Assembly: GCA_035947555.1 (NCBI GenBank)
Contig: DASZJZ010000205.1
Coordinates: forward strand, 1 to 13,437
Length of the DNA stretch: 13,437 nucleotides
Origin: JACVRW01 sp035947555
Lineage (GTDB): Bacteria; Actinomycetota; Thermoleophilia; Solirubrobacterales; Thermoleophilaceae
Reading direction: 5' to 3'
Shown here: positions 6,083 through 13,256 of the stretch, one piece after another
Position numbering within the stretch: the stretch's first letter is position 1
Layout: each line of letters begins with the position of its first letter
Notes under the pieces: model-generated
Databases searched by the model: none
What the model was told of the DNA's origin: nothing
Seen by the model: only the letters and a program-made list of their open reading frames with translations
Translations under genes and position numbers: made by a program

Positions 6083-6779
6083 GTGCGTATCTTCGCCCTG
6101 ATGACGCAGCGCAGCCGCCGCGTGGTGGCGCGGTTGCTCGTGGTGGCGGCCTGCGCCGCCGTGGTGCTCGCACTGGCCGCGGGGTACGCACGGCGCGCGG
6201 CGGTCGACTCGGACCAGTTCGCCAACCGGGCCACGGCGGCCCTGCGCGATGACAGCGTGCGCGATCTCGTCGCCGAACCAGGACTACGTGACGCCCGAAG
6301 ACTTCGTCGCCGCCGTCAAGGACGCGGGACTCGACGACTTCGTCTACCGCGGCCCGGTGCGCGGTGACTGGCTCAGCTTGCGCCAGATGATCGACCGCAA
6401 CCAACGCGTCCTCTTCCTGGCCGAGAACCGCGCCGGCTCAGAGCCTTGGTACCACCTCGCCTACGAGAGCATCACCGAGGAGACGCCCTACTCGTTCAAC
6501 AGGGCCGCCCAACTCACGGAGGCCACAGAGCTGCCCGCCAGCTGCGACCCGAATCGCGGCGCAGCCAACGCCCCGCTGTTCCTCGTCAACCACTGGATCA
6601 CGACCGACCCGGTCCCCCGTCCCTCCAACGCCGAGCGGGTGAACGCGTATGAGCCGCTACTGAGACGGACCCGCCTGTGCGGCCGCCTCCGCAAGCACGT
6701 GCCGAACCTGGTGGCCGTGGACTTCTACCGCCGCGGCGACCTGTTCCGGGTCGTGGACACGCTCAACGGCGTGGGGTAG
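6083..6779 (+). pseudogene. Decayed gene: membrane-anchor N-terminus joined out of frame to a PI-PLC-like C-terminus
   Basis: Two reading frames carry pieces that look genuine. From GTG 6083 (or ATG 6101) one frame encodes a basic start, a transmembrane segment of about 20 residues, and AVDSDQFANRATAALRDDSVRDLVAE ending near 6277 (written here in part only as an identifying signature: DSDQFANRATAAL). After that the frame turns into Arg-rich noise and stops at 6367. A second frame from NQDYVTPEDF at 6276 to the TAG at 6779 resembles the C-terminal half of PI-PLC-X-like phosphodiesterases, with FLAENRAG, WYHLAYE, NHWITTDPVPRPS, and a VAVDFYRRGDLFRVVDTLNG ending. The N-terminal half of the PLC domain, where the catalytic histidines lie, is absent. 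Likely an internal deletion with frame change removed the middle. A separate short ORF (ATG 6249) could still translate the remnant. Whether both pieces come from one ancestral gene is inference. Confidence 0.65.
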
Positions 6780-6795
6780 CCGCGTCAGCCGCGGC
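6779..6795. terminator. GC hairpin at a convergent gene junction
   Basis: GCCGCG (6779-6784), loop TCAGC, CGCGGC (6790-6795) form a perfect 6-bp stem exactly where the plus-strand pseudogene stop (6777-6779) and the minus-strand DUF2304-like gene stop (6787-6785) meet. Position suggests a bidirectional terminator. There is no T-run on either side, so it is not a textbook intrinsic terminator, and such a stem can arise by chance at this GC content. Confidence 0.35.
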
Positions 6796-7213
6796 CGGAG
6801 CGTGCGAACGGCTTGGACCGCGGTGAGTCCCCCTGCCCGTTCTCGTGCTCGCCCTGCTCCGCGAGCGCCATCTCGTGCTCGCGATGGCGCTCCTCGAGCA
6901 GGGCCAGGCGCTGGGCGAGCACCTTCGACTGGTCGGCTAGGCGCGAGACGACAAGCGAGAAGTGGAGCAGCAGGAGCAGGACGAAGCTGAAGGCGATCAC
7001 GAACAGCGCCGACGGCGCGTAGTGGATTCCGATCGCGGTCGCCACGTGCTCGAGCAGGTCCCGCCAGGCCGACAGCAGGAGCAGCACGAACGCGCTCAGC
7101 AGCCACAGCAGCGCGTACCGCTCCAGGAGCCGCTTGCGACGGACGAGTTCGAACACCACCACGAGCAACAGCAGCGATGCGGCTACGGCGACGAGCTGGA
7201 GGCGCAGGTCCAT
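6785..7213 (-). CDS. DUF2304-like small membrane protein
   Basis: This 142-residue protein has three strongly hydrophobic segments (about 5-22, 33-49 and 65-89) with the RRKRLLERYALLWLL pattern between the first two. That pattern is typical of DUF2304 membrane proteins, small partners often found next to GT2 glycosyltransferases. A charged helical tail follows, about 90-122, rich in Glu/Gln/Leu and possibly coiled-coil, and then a polar disordered end. The ATG at 7213 is chosen because it shares a base with the stop of the upstream GT2 (TGATG), so the two are translationally coupled. A longer frame upstream runs antisense-like through that GT2 and lacks membrane features. The role is not established. 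A scaffold or membrane anchor for the GT2 product pathway is a reasonable inference from pairing. Confidence 0.8.
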   Translation of the reverse strand: MDLRLQLVAVAASLLLLVVVFELVRRKRLLERYALLWLLSAFVLLLLSAWRDLLEHVATAIGIHYAPSALFVIAFSFVLLLLLHFSLVVSRLADQSKVLAQRLALLEERHREHEMALAEQGEHENGQGDSPRSKPFARSGRG

Positions 7214-7974
7214 CAGATCCCCGAGGTGGCCGCCACCGGCGCCTCGTCGCCGGGCTCCGGCACCGGCCGCGCTCGAACGAGGCCGACGACGATCGCGAGT
7301 AGGACCTTGATCAAGTACACGACCGACTTGCCGGAGGTGATCGACGACGCGCCACCGCCGCGCTTGTACATCCGGACGGGCACCTCCCGCATCCGCAGTT
7401 GATGGAAGTGCACCATCAGCACCGCTTCGACCTCCGGATAGTCGTGCGGGTAGTCGCGGGCGAATAGCTCGATCGCGCGACGGTTGTACATCCGGAAGCC
7501 CGCGGTCGGGTCGCTGACGCGCTGACCGATGATGCGCGAGAGGATGTATGCGAACAGGTGGATCCCGGTGCGCCGGCTTATCGGAGCGGGGTAGCGGTAG
7601 TCGCGTGTCAGGAAGCGAGAGCCGCACACCATGTCCACACCCGGATCGCCGTCGAGCGCGTTCTCGAGCCGCCGGATCTCGGCCGGGTCGTGCTGTCCGT
7701 CGGCGTCCACCTGCACCATGCGCCGGTAGCCGTTCTCCCTGGCGTATGCGAAGCCCGCCTGCACGGCGCCCCCGATCCCGAGGTTGAAGGGGAGCCGCAG
7801 CACGCGGGCGCCCGCCCTCTCGGCCAGGTCGGCCGTGCGGTCCGTCGAGCCGTCGTCGACCACCAGCACGTCGAAGTGCGGCGCATGCTCACGCAGCGAA
7901 TGCAGTACCCCGGTCACCGTGCCCGCCTCGTTGTAGGCCGGAACCACGGCCAGCGCTGTCTGGGGCGCGGCCAT
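7213..7974 (-). CDS. GT2 glycosyltransferase, polyprenol-phosphate sugar synthase-like
   Basis: This 253-residue protein has the GT-A fold motifs of family 2: AVVPAYNEAGTV (9-20), VVDDGSTDRTADLA (38-51) with Asp40-Asp41, LPFNLGIGGAVQAGF (61-75), the metal-binding VDADGQHDP (89-97), GSRF (118-121) and SDPTAGFRMYNRRA (154-167). These fit the DPM1/GtrB-like branch, which transfers mannose, glucose or another sugar from a nucleotide donor to polyprenyl phosphate at the inner membrane face. One hydrophobic stretch near 217-233 may touch the membrane. There is no multi-span C-terminal domain, and the coupled DUF2304-like protein encoded next may provide that contact. The ATG at 7974 fits the motif start. 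A candidate -10 box lies ten bases upstream, implying an almost leaderless message. Its glycan partner genes lie divergently at 8041 onward. Confidence 0.9.
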   Translation of the reverse strand: MAAPQTALAVVPAYNEAGTVTGVLHSLREHAPHFDVLVVDDGSTDRTADLAERAGARVLRLPFNLGIGGAVQAGFAYARENGYRRMVQVDADGQHDPAEIRRLENALDGDPGVDMVCGSRFLTRDYRYPAPISRRTGIHLFAYILSRIIGQRVSDPTAGFRMYNRRAIELFARDYPHDYPEVEAVLMVHFHQLRMREVPVRMYKRGGGASSITSGKSVVYLIKVLLAIVVGLVRARPVPEPGDEAPVAATSGI

Positions 7975-8040
7975 GAAGGGCGCAAGCCTAGCCTCTAAAA
8001 CCGCCGGTTCGCCGTCCGGCGCGCTCTATAGTGGCCCGCC
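7975..8040. promoter_or_regulatory. Compact divergent promoter pair between two GT2 genes
   Basis: In 66 bases both directions show a -10-like hexamer close to the start codon. On the plus strand TATAGT (8027-8032) ends eight bases before the TTG start at 8041. On the minus strand TAGGCT (plus 7985-7990) ends ten bases before the ATG at 7974. Neither has a good -35 match. There is no Shine-Dalgarno in either leader, so both messages are probably leaderless. The minus hexamer sits in GGCTAGGCT, which also occurs upstream of the WecG gene. Confidence 0.5.
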
Positions 8041-9087
8041 TTGTCGCGCGACCCGGCGCTCTCGGTCCTGATCGTCACGCACAACGAGCGCAGCCTCGTG
8101 GAGCGGTGCCTGCCGCCGCTCCTGGACCAGTTGCGCGAGGGCGACGAGCTGATCGTGGCGGACAACGGCTCGGGCGACGGCACCCCGGAGACGGTCGAGC
8201 GGCTGGCACCGGCCGCCACAGTGCTTCGCATGCCGAGCAACGGCGGCTATATGCCGGCCTGCAACGCGGCGGCGAAGCGCGCCCGCGGCGACCTGCTGCT
8301 CACGCTCGACGCGGACGCGGTTCCCGCGCCCGGCTTCTGCGACGCGATTCGCCGCCCCGCCGTCGAGCAGCGCGGCTGGCAGGGCTGGATGGGGCTCGTG
8401 ACCATGGACGGCGGCAGTCGCATCAACACGAGCGGGGGCGTCTCCCACTTCACCGGTCTCTCCTGGGCCGGCGAGGTCGGGCTGCCGGTCGAGGCCGCCT
8501 CCGGCGAGCCGCGCGAGGTGGCCTTCCTCACGGGGGTGTGCCTGACCATGACGCGCGAGGCGTGGGAGCGCGACCCGGGGTTCCCGCCCGAGTACTTCCT
8601 GTACTTCGACGACGTCGACTGGTGCTTCCGAGCTCGCCTGCGCGGGGCGCGCCTCGGTATCGAGCCCGGGGCGCGGGTCGAGCACCTCTACGACTTCCAC
8701 CGGCGGCGCGTGAAGTGGCGCTTCTTGGAGCGCAACCGGTGGGCCACGATCGTCCGGACCTACCCCCGCGAGCTGCTCGTGCTGGTGCTGCCCGCGCTCT
8801 TTGCCACCGAGGTCGGGCTGCTCGCGATCGCCGCGCGCGGCGGCTGGCTGCGGGAGAAGCTGCAGGCGGACGGCGACGTGCTGCGCTGGCTCCCGCGGCT
8901 CTTGCGTGAGCGCCGGGCGATCCAGCGTGACCGGACGACCTCGGCGGCCGAGTTCGCCGACCACCTCACCTCCGAGCTGTCGTCGCCGTACTTCGGCACG
9001 GCCGGCCGCTCGCGCCTGCTGTCCGCCGCCCTGCGGGGGTACTGGGCGGTCGTCCGGAGGCTCCTCGAGCCGACCCGCCCGGCATGA
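8041..9087 (+). CDS. GT2 glycosyltransferase, rhamnosyltransferase-like
   Basis: This 348-residue GT-A enzyme shows SVLIVTHNERSL (8-19), VADNGSGDGTPE (39-50), NGGYMPACNAA (67-77), the metal site LDADAVP (89-95), the acceptor-loop LTGVCLTMTREAW (163-175), and YFDDVDWCFRARLRG (188-202) with catalytic-base-type Asp residues, then ARVEH (211-215). This is the WcaE/rhamnosyltransferase-like GT2 pattern of surface polysaccharide loci. The sugar is not determinable. A hydrophobic stretch near 244-266 and a basic C-terminus suggest membrane association. The start is unusual: an in-frame TAG at 8029-8031 excludes anything earlier, and TTG at 8041 is the first start codon, eight bases behind a -10-like TATAGT. 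Its stop overlaps the next gene as ATGA. It leads the plus-strand glycan operon. Confidence 0.88.
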   Translation: MSRDPALSVLIVTHNERSLVERCLPPLLDQLREGDELIVADNGSGDGTPETVERLAPAATVLRMPSNGGYMPACNAAAKRARGDLLLTLDADAVPAPGFCDAIRRPAVEQRGWQGWMGLVTMDGGSRINTSGGVSHFTGLSWAGEVGLPVEAASGEPREVAFLTGVCLTMTREAWERDPGFPPEYFLYFDDVDWCFRARLRGARLGIEPGARVEHLYDFHRRRVKWRFLERNRWATIVRTYPRELLVLVLPALFATEVGLLAIAARGGWLREKLQADGDVLRWLPRLLRERRAIQRDRTTSAAEFADHLTSELSSPYFGTAGRSRLLSAALRGYWAVVRRLLEPTRPA

Positions 9088-10055
9088 CGGTCTGCGCCGT
9101 TCTCGTGACGTACAACCGCAAGCAGCTCCTGGTGGAGTGCCTCGATGCGATCTTCGCGCAGAGCCGCCCGGTCGAGCAGCTGGTGCTGGTCGACAACGCC
9201 TGCACCGACGGCACACCCGAGCTGCTGAGGCGGCGCGGCTACCTCGACCGGCCCGAGCTCCGCTACCTGCGCCTCGACAGGAACCTCGGGTCCTCCGGTG
9301 GATTCGCCCGCGGCTTCGAGGCGGCCCGGACGTCGAGCGCCGACTGGCTCTGGGTGATGGACGACGACGCCGAGCCGACGCCGGACTGCCTGCGGCTCCT
9401 GCTGGAGTCCGCACCGGCGGGCGATCCGACGACCGTGTGCCTCTGCCCGATGGTCGTCTATCCCGACGGCTCCCTCAACGAGGTCATGCGGGCGGACTTC
9501 CGGCGCCGCCTGCGCCCGCTCCCGCCCTCCCGCTACCGCGTGGGGCAACACCCGTCGATCGGCGTCACCTCGTTCGTCGGCCCGCTCTACCGCATGTCGG
9601 CCGTGCGAGCGCTCGACCCGCCCAAGGCGGAGTTCTTCGTGTGGGGGGACGACGTGGAGTACTCCCTGCGACTGCGCCGGCTGGGCCATATCCGCCTGGT
9701 GCCGGAGAGCGTGATGGTGCACAAGCCGATCTCGCAGGCGCACGCCAACCGGCGCAGCCGCGTGTGGAACGCGCTGCTTCCGGTGCGCATGTACCCCACC
9801 CCGCTCGAGCGCTTCTGGCAGAACCTGTGCGGGCTGCGCAACTACATCTGGACCAAGCGCCAGTACGAGGGCCAGTCGGCGATCTCGGCTGCGGGCACCA
9901 CGCTCCAGTTCGTCCTCAAGCACCTGCTCTACGACGATCGGCCGCTGCGGCGGATCCCCTGGATCGTGCGCTACGCCCACGACGGGCGGCGCGGGCGCTT
10001 CCGCAACATAGGCCCGGCCGAGTGGAGCGAGATGGTCCGGCGCGGGGACGTGTAG
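9084..10055 (+). CDS. GlfT1-like GT2 glycosyltransferase, copy 1
   Basis: This 323-residue GT2 shows VLVTYNRKQLLVECL (6-20), LVDNACTDGT (35-44), the glycine-rich RNLGSSGGFARGF (66-78), WVMDDDAEP (90-98) with Asp93-95 as metal site, SFVGPLYR (163-170), and WGDDVEYSLRLRRLG (187-201) with likely base Asp189/190, then His213. The RNxGGxGGFxxG signature with a DDD metal site recalls GlfT1-type galactofuranosyltransferases, which begin galactan on a lipid-linked acceptor using UDP-Galf. That fits glf encoded nearby, but other Galf or rhamnose activities remain possible. The C-terminus carries GLRNYIWTKR (250-259) and YAHDGRRGRFRN (297-308), both echoed in the next gene. It overlaps the upstream stop by four bases (ATGA) and the next start by one. 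Confidence 0.87.
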   Translation: MTVCAVLVTYNRKQLLVECLDAIFAQSRPVEQLVLVDNACTDGTPELLRRRGYLDRPELRYLRLDRNLGSSGGFARGFEAARTSSADWLWVMDDDAEPTPDCLRLLLESAPAGDPTTVCLCPMVVYPDGSLNEVMRADFRRRLRPLPPSRYRVGQHPSIGVTSFVGPLYRMSAVRALDPPKAEFFVWGDDVEYSLRLRRLGHIRLVPESVMVHKPISQAHANRRSRVWNALLPVRMYPTPLERFWQNLCGLRNYIWTKRQYEGQSAISAAGTTLQFVLKHLLYDDRPLRRIPWIVRYAHDGRRGRFRNIGPAEWSEMVRRGDV

Positions 10056-11095
10056 TGGCCGGCGTCCACGCGGTGGTAGTGACGCACAACCGAAAGGCCC
10101 TGCTGCTGGCCTGCCTCGGCGCGCTCGCGCGCCAGACCCACCCGGTGGACGCCGTGACGGTCGTCGACAACGCGTCGACGGACGGCACCTGGGATGCCCT
10201 GGCGGAGAGCGGCCTGGGTGACCGCATGGCGATCGAGTACGTGCAGCTGTCCCGCAATGGCGGCGGAGCGGAGGGGTTCCACTACGGCGTGAAGGCGGCG
10301 CTGCGGCGCGACGCGGAGTGGATCTGGCTGATGGATGACGACTGCGAGCCCCGTCCCGACACGCTGGCCGCGCTGCTCGAAGCGCCGCGAGCTCGGGATC
10401 CGGGCACCGTGCTGCTCGCCCCGCTGGTGGAGATGCCCGACGGCCAGGTACTCCCGCTGAACCGCGGTTGGCTTCGGCCGCGCTGGTTCAAGGCCCCACT
10501 CGTACCAGTGCAGCCCGAGCACTGGCGCGACGGCGAGGTCCGCGTCGAGCACGTCTCGCTCGTGGGGCCGCTCGTCCGGTCGGCGGCGGCGCGGCGCATC
10601 GCGCCACCGCGACGCGAGTTCTTCATCTGGTTTGACGACCTCGAGTGGACGTCGCGGCTGCGACGGCTCGGCGACCTGTGGCTGGTCCCCGCCAGCCGCA
10701 TCGTCCACCGCGACGAGCGGCCGCTGCCGGACGCGTCCCCGCGGGCGCTCGTTCAAGACCTGCTGCGCGGCGAGGGGCAGCAGCGCACGTGGAAGCGAGC
10801 CTACGGCCTGCGCAACATCATCTGGACCGGCCGCCGTGACGGCTGGTTCACGCCGAGTCGCGCCCTGGCATTCGGCGCGGTCGCCGGCCTTCGCTCCCTC
10901 CTCTCCGGTCGGCCCCGCCTCCGCGCGCTGCGGCTCACGCTGCTGTACGCCTACGACGGCTGGCGGGGGCGGTTCCGCAACCTGCCGCCGGAGCGGTGGC
11001 CCGATCTGGTCGGCGCGGACGACCCCGTGGACTACCTTTCCGCCCACTCGCTGAGGTATCCCTCCGAGGTCGTGCACGAGGTGCGGAGGCTGTGA
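10055..11095 (+). CDS. GlfT1-like GT2 glycosyltransferase, copy 2
   Basis: This 346-residue GT2 is a diverged paralogue of the preceding gene: VVVTHNRKALLLACL (7-21), VVDNASTDGTWDAL (36-49), RNGGGAEGFHYGV (67-79), WLMDDDCEP (91-99) with Asp94-96, SLVGPLVR (168-175), WFDDLEWTSRLRRLG (192-206), His218, GLRNIIWTGR (251-260), and YAYDGWRGRFRN (298-309). The metal site and glycine-rich signature again suggest a GlfT1-like enzyme. The extra C-terminal tail (about 310-346) is absent from copy 1. The GTG at 10055 shares one base with the upstream TAG stop. The same frame is open far upstream, but that stretch is a shadow of copy 1 and the 8041 gene. Two such enzymes in series could add the first two residues of a galactan or act on different acceptors; this is inference. 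Confidence 0.87.
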   Translation: MAGVHAVVVTHNRKALLLACLGALARQTHPVDAVTVVDNASTDGTWDALAESGLGDRMAIEYVQLSRNGGGAEGFHYGVKAALRRDAEWIWLMDDDCEPRPDTLAALLEAPRARDPGTVLLAPLVEMPDGQVLPLNRGWLRPRWFKAPLVPVQPEHWRDGEVRVEHVSLVGPLVRSAAARRIAPPRREFFIWFDDLEWTSRLRRLGDLWLVPASRIVHRDERPLPDASPRALVQDLLRGEGQQRTWKRAYGLRNIIWTGRRDGWFTPSRALAFGAVAGLRSLLSGRPRLRALRLTLLYAYDGWRGRFRNLPPERWPDLVGADDPVDYLSAHSLRYPSEVVHEVRRL

Positions 11096-12123
11096 CCGTC
11101 TCGCTGCTCATGCCCAACAAGAACAACGAGCCGGTGCTCGACCTGTTCCTCACGAAGCTGCGTGACCACACCCCGAACGGGGATTTCGAGCTGATCGTGG
11201 TCGACGACGGCTCCACGGATGGCAGCGTCGAGATCCTGCGGCGCTGGCGCGACTCCGCCGCCTTTCCCGCGTTCAAGCTGATCGAGCGTGGCTCCAGCGG
11301 GATCATCGAGACGCTCAACGCCGGTTTGGCCGAAGCCTCCGGCGACATCGTCGTGCGGCTCGACGGCGACGCCACGATCGAGACGCCGGGCTGGCTCGAC
11401 CGGATGCTCGCGTTCTACCGCTCCGACGAGCGGGTCGGTGTGGTGGTCGCGAAGATCGTGTTCGACTCCGGGCACGTGCACTCGTACGGGATGAACGTGG
11501 TGCTGCCGGAGGGGGTGCACGACCGAGGCACGCGCCTGACCGAACCGGTCGGCCGGCGCACGCTCGACATAAACGTGGAGCGGCCGCTCGCCGCAGACAG
11601 CGACGGAGGCGACGAGATCGCCGAGATCGACGGCGCCATCGGCTGCTGCACGATGTTCTCGAGCGAGCTGGCCGAGCGGATCGGCGGGTTCGACACGATC
11701 TACAACCCGGTCGGCTTCGAGGACTTCGACTTCGCGCTGGGCGCGCGTCGGCTCGGCAGGAAGGTGTTCTTCTTCCCCGAGGTCGAGGTGATCCACCGCC
11801 TGTCACTGCGCAATCCGCGCACCGACGGCTCGGGTGCCGAGTGGCTGCTGTGGCGGATGCGTCGCCGGATCGGCGGGCTGTTCCCGCAGCGGGTGCGCAA
11901 CCTCGTCGCGCGGGCCGCCAAGCTCGGCGACCACGACCCCGAGCGGATCGCGCTTCTGCGCCGCCACTACGAGAGCTGGCGGCGCAAGTGGGGTTGGGAT
12001 CCGCTCAACCCCGACATGCGCGAGATCCTGCGGCGCTACGGAGAGACCGAGGTGTGCTGGCGCTACGACGACGAACGACGGCGCGCCGGCGAGGCGATCA
12101 TCGCGGCATGGGAGGGCCGATGA
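11092..12123 (+). CDS. GT2 glycosyltransferase with MPNKNN N-terminus
   Basis: This 343-residue GT2 begins VTVSLLMPNKNNEPVLDLFL and shows VVDDGSTDGSVEILRRWR (36-53), RGSSGIIETLNAGL (66-79), the metal site RLDGDATIE (89-97), GAIGCCTMFSSELAERIGGFD (in part 181-201), GFEDFDFALGARRLG (208-222), and IHR with His235. The tail (about 245-343) is basic and Trp/Arg-rich and lacks membrane spans. Family 2 is clear. Donor and acceptor are not. The GTG at 11092 is chosen because it forms a GTGA overlap with the upstream stop and starts the first beta strand. GGAGG at 11085-11089 and GAGG at 11078-11081 are possible ribosome sites. The gene cut by the window end at 13253 is its close paralogue, so the two flank glf. 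The glf start overlaps its stop by ATGA. Confidence 0.87.
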   Translation: MTVSLLMPNKNNEPVLDLFLTKLRDHTPNGDFELIVVDDGSTDGSVEILRRWRDSAAFPAFKLIERGSSGIIETLNAGLAEASGDIVVRLDGDATIETPGWLDRMLAFYRSDERVGVVVAKIVFDSGHVHSYGMNVVLPEGVHDRGTRLTEPVGRRTLDINVERPLAADSDGGDEIAEIDGAIGCCTMFSSELAERIGGFDTIYNPVGFEDFDFALGARRLGRKVFFFPEVEVIHRLSLRNPRTDGSGAEWLLWRMRRRIGGLFPQRVRNLVARAAKLGDHDPERIALLRRHYESWRRKWGWDPLNPDMREILRRYGETEVCWRYDDERRRAGEAIIAAWEGR

Positions 12124-13256
12124 GCGGCTACGACGTGCTCGTGGCCGGCGCCGGCTTCGCCGGAAGCGTGATCGCGGAGCGCTACGCGGACGAGTGCGAC
12201 ATGCGCGTTCTCGTCGTCGACCGGCGCCCGCACATCGGGGGCAACGCGTACGACTACTTCGACGAGCACGGGGTGCTCGTGCACGCCCACGGGCCGCACA
12301 TCTTCCACACGAACTCCGGCGGCATCGTCAACTACCTGTCGCGCTTCACCGCGTGGAGGCCGTACGAGCACCGCGTCATGGCGCAGGTCGCCGACAAGCG
12401 GCTGCCGGTGCCGATCAACCGCACCACGATCAACGAGCTGTACGGCCTCGACCTCCGCACCGACGAGGACGTCGAGAGCTTCTACAGGGCCCGCCGTGAG
12501 GACCGCGACCACGTCCGGACGAGCGAGGACGCGGTCGTGACGAAGGTGGGGCGCGACCTCTACGAGAGGTTCTTCCGCGGCTACACGCGCAAGCAGTGGG
12601 CGCGCGACCCCTCGGAGCTGCACGCCTCGGTGTGCGGGCGCATCCCGGCGCGCACCAACACCGACGACCGCTACTTCACGGACTGGCACCAGGCGATGCC
12701 CGCCGACGGCTACACGGCGATGTTCGAGCGCATCCTCGGCCACCCGAACATCGAGGTCAGCCTCGACACCGAGCTCGACGACGTGCGGGGGGAGGTCGAG
12801 TACGGGCACCTGGTCTATACCGGGCCGATCGACGCCTTCTTCGGGCACCGCTTCGGCACTCTGCCCTATCGCAGCCTCGAGTGGGAGCTGCGAAACGTGC
12901 CGACCCCGGACGGGGGTCTGACCCTTCCGGTGACGTCGGTCAACTATCCCGACGAGGCGGTCCCCTACACCCGAGTCACCGAGTTCCGCCGGCTCACAGG
13001 GCAGTCCCCGCACGGCAGCTCCACGCTGGCGGTCGAGTACCCGCGAAGCGAGGGGGACCCGTACTACCCGATCCCGTCCGATGCCACCCGAGCCCTCTAC
13101 CGCAAGTACGAGGCGCTGGCCGCCACGCTGCCGGACGTGACCTTCGTCGGACGGCTCGCGCGCTACCAGTACCTGAACATGGACCAGGTCGTGGGGCAGG
13201 CGCTCGCCACCTACCGCAGGATGGTCGAGCGAGGGATCGGGCGCGTGGCCGTATGA
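12120..13256 (+). CDS. glf: UDP-galactopyranose mutase
   Basis: This 378-residue flavoenzyme interconverts UDP-galactopyranose and UDP-galactofuranose, supplying the Galf donor. The N-terminal FAD motif is VAGAGFAGSV (8-17). RRPHIGGNAYDYFD (35-48) and HGPHIFHTN (57-65) are classic UGM signatures. FRGYTRKQW (152-160) has Trp160, and CGRIPAR (172-178) has Arg174, the conserved substrate diphosphate-binding arginine. YTRVTEF (283-289) gives the second, Arg285. GRLARYQYLNMDQVVGQAL (344-362) is the C-terminal FAD/active-site segment. Length matches bacterial UGMs (about 370-390). The ATG at 12120 overlaps the upstream stop, with GGAGGG (12111-12116) just before it. Its stop overlaps the next GT2 start. 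It is the firmest functional call in the window and sets the galactofuranose theme of the operon. Confidence 0.97.
   Translation: MSGYDVLVAGAGFAGSVIAERYADECDMRVLVVDRRPHIGGNAYDYFDEHGVLVHAHGPHIFHTNSGGIVNYLSRFTAWRPYEHRVMAQVADKRLPVPINRTTINELYGLDLRTDEDVESFYRARREDRDHVRTSEDAVVTKVGRDLYERFFRGYTRKQWARDPSELHASVCGRIPARTNTDDRYFTDWHQAMPADGYTAMFERILGHPNIEVSLDTELDDVRGEVEYGHLVYTGPIDAFFGHRFGTLPYRSLEWELRNVPTPDGGLTLPVTSVNYPDEAVPYTRVTEFRRLTGQSPHGSSTLAVEYPRSEGDPYYPIPSDATRALYRKYEALAATLPDVTFVGRLARYQYLNMDQVVGQALATYRRMVERGIGRVAV

Noticed and set aside
5997..6404. N-terminal extension of the lipoprotein frame to 6404
   Set aside because: The extra 136 codons are Arg/Pro-rich shadow of the plus-strand gene. They would hide the lipobox in mid-protein.
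7214..7627. Upstream extension of the DUF2304-like frame to 7627
   Set aside because: It lies in another frame of the GT2 gene and has no membrane or domain character. The ATG at 7213 gives the coupled TGATG junction and the first membrane segment.
8026..9980. Large minus-strand frames (8026-9414 and 8760-9980)
   Set aside because: Both are complements of strongly supported GT2 genes on the plus strand and consist of Arg/Gly/His-rich sequence.
8801..10054. Plus-strand frame extending the 10055 GT2 upstream to 8801
   Set aside because: This part is an off-frame reading of the 8041 and 9084 genes. GT2 motifs begin only after the GTG at 10055.
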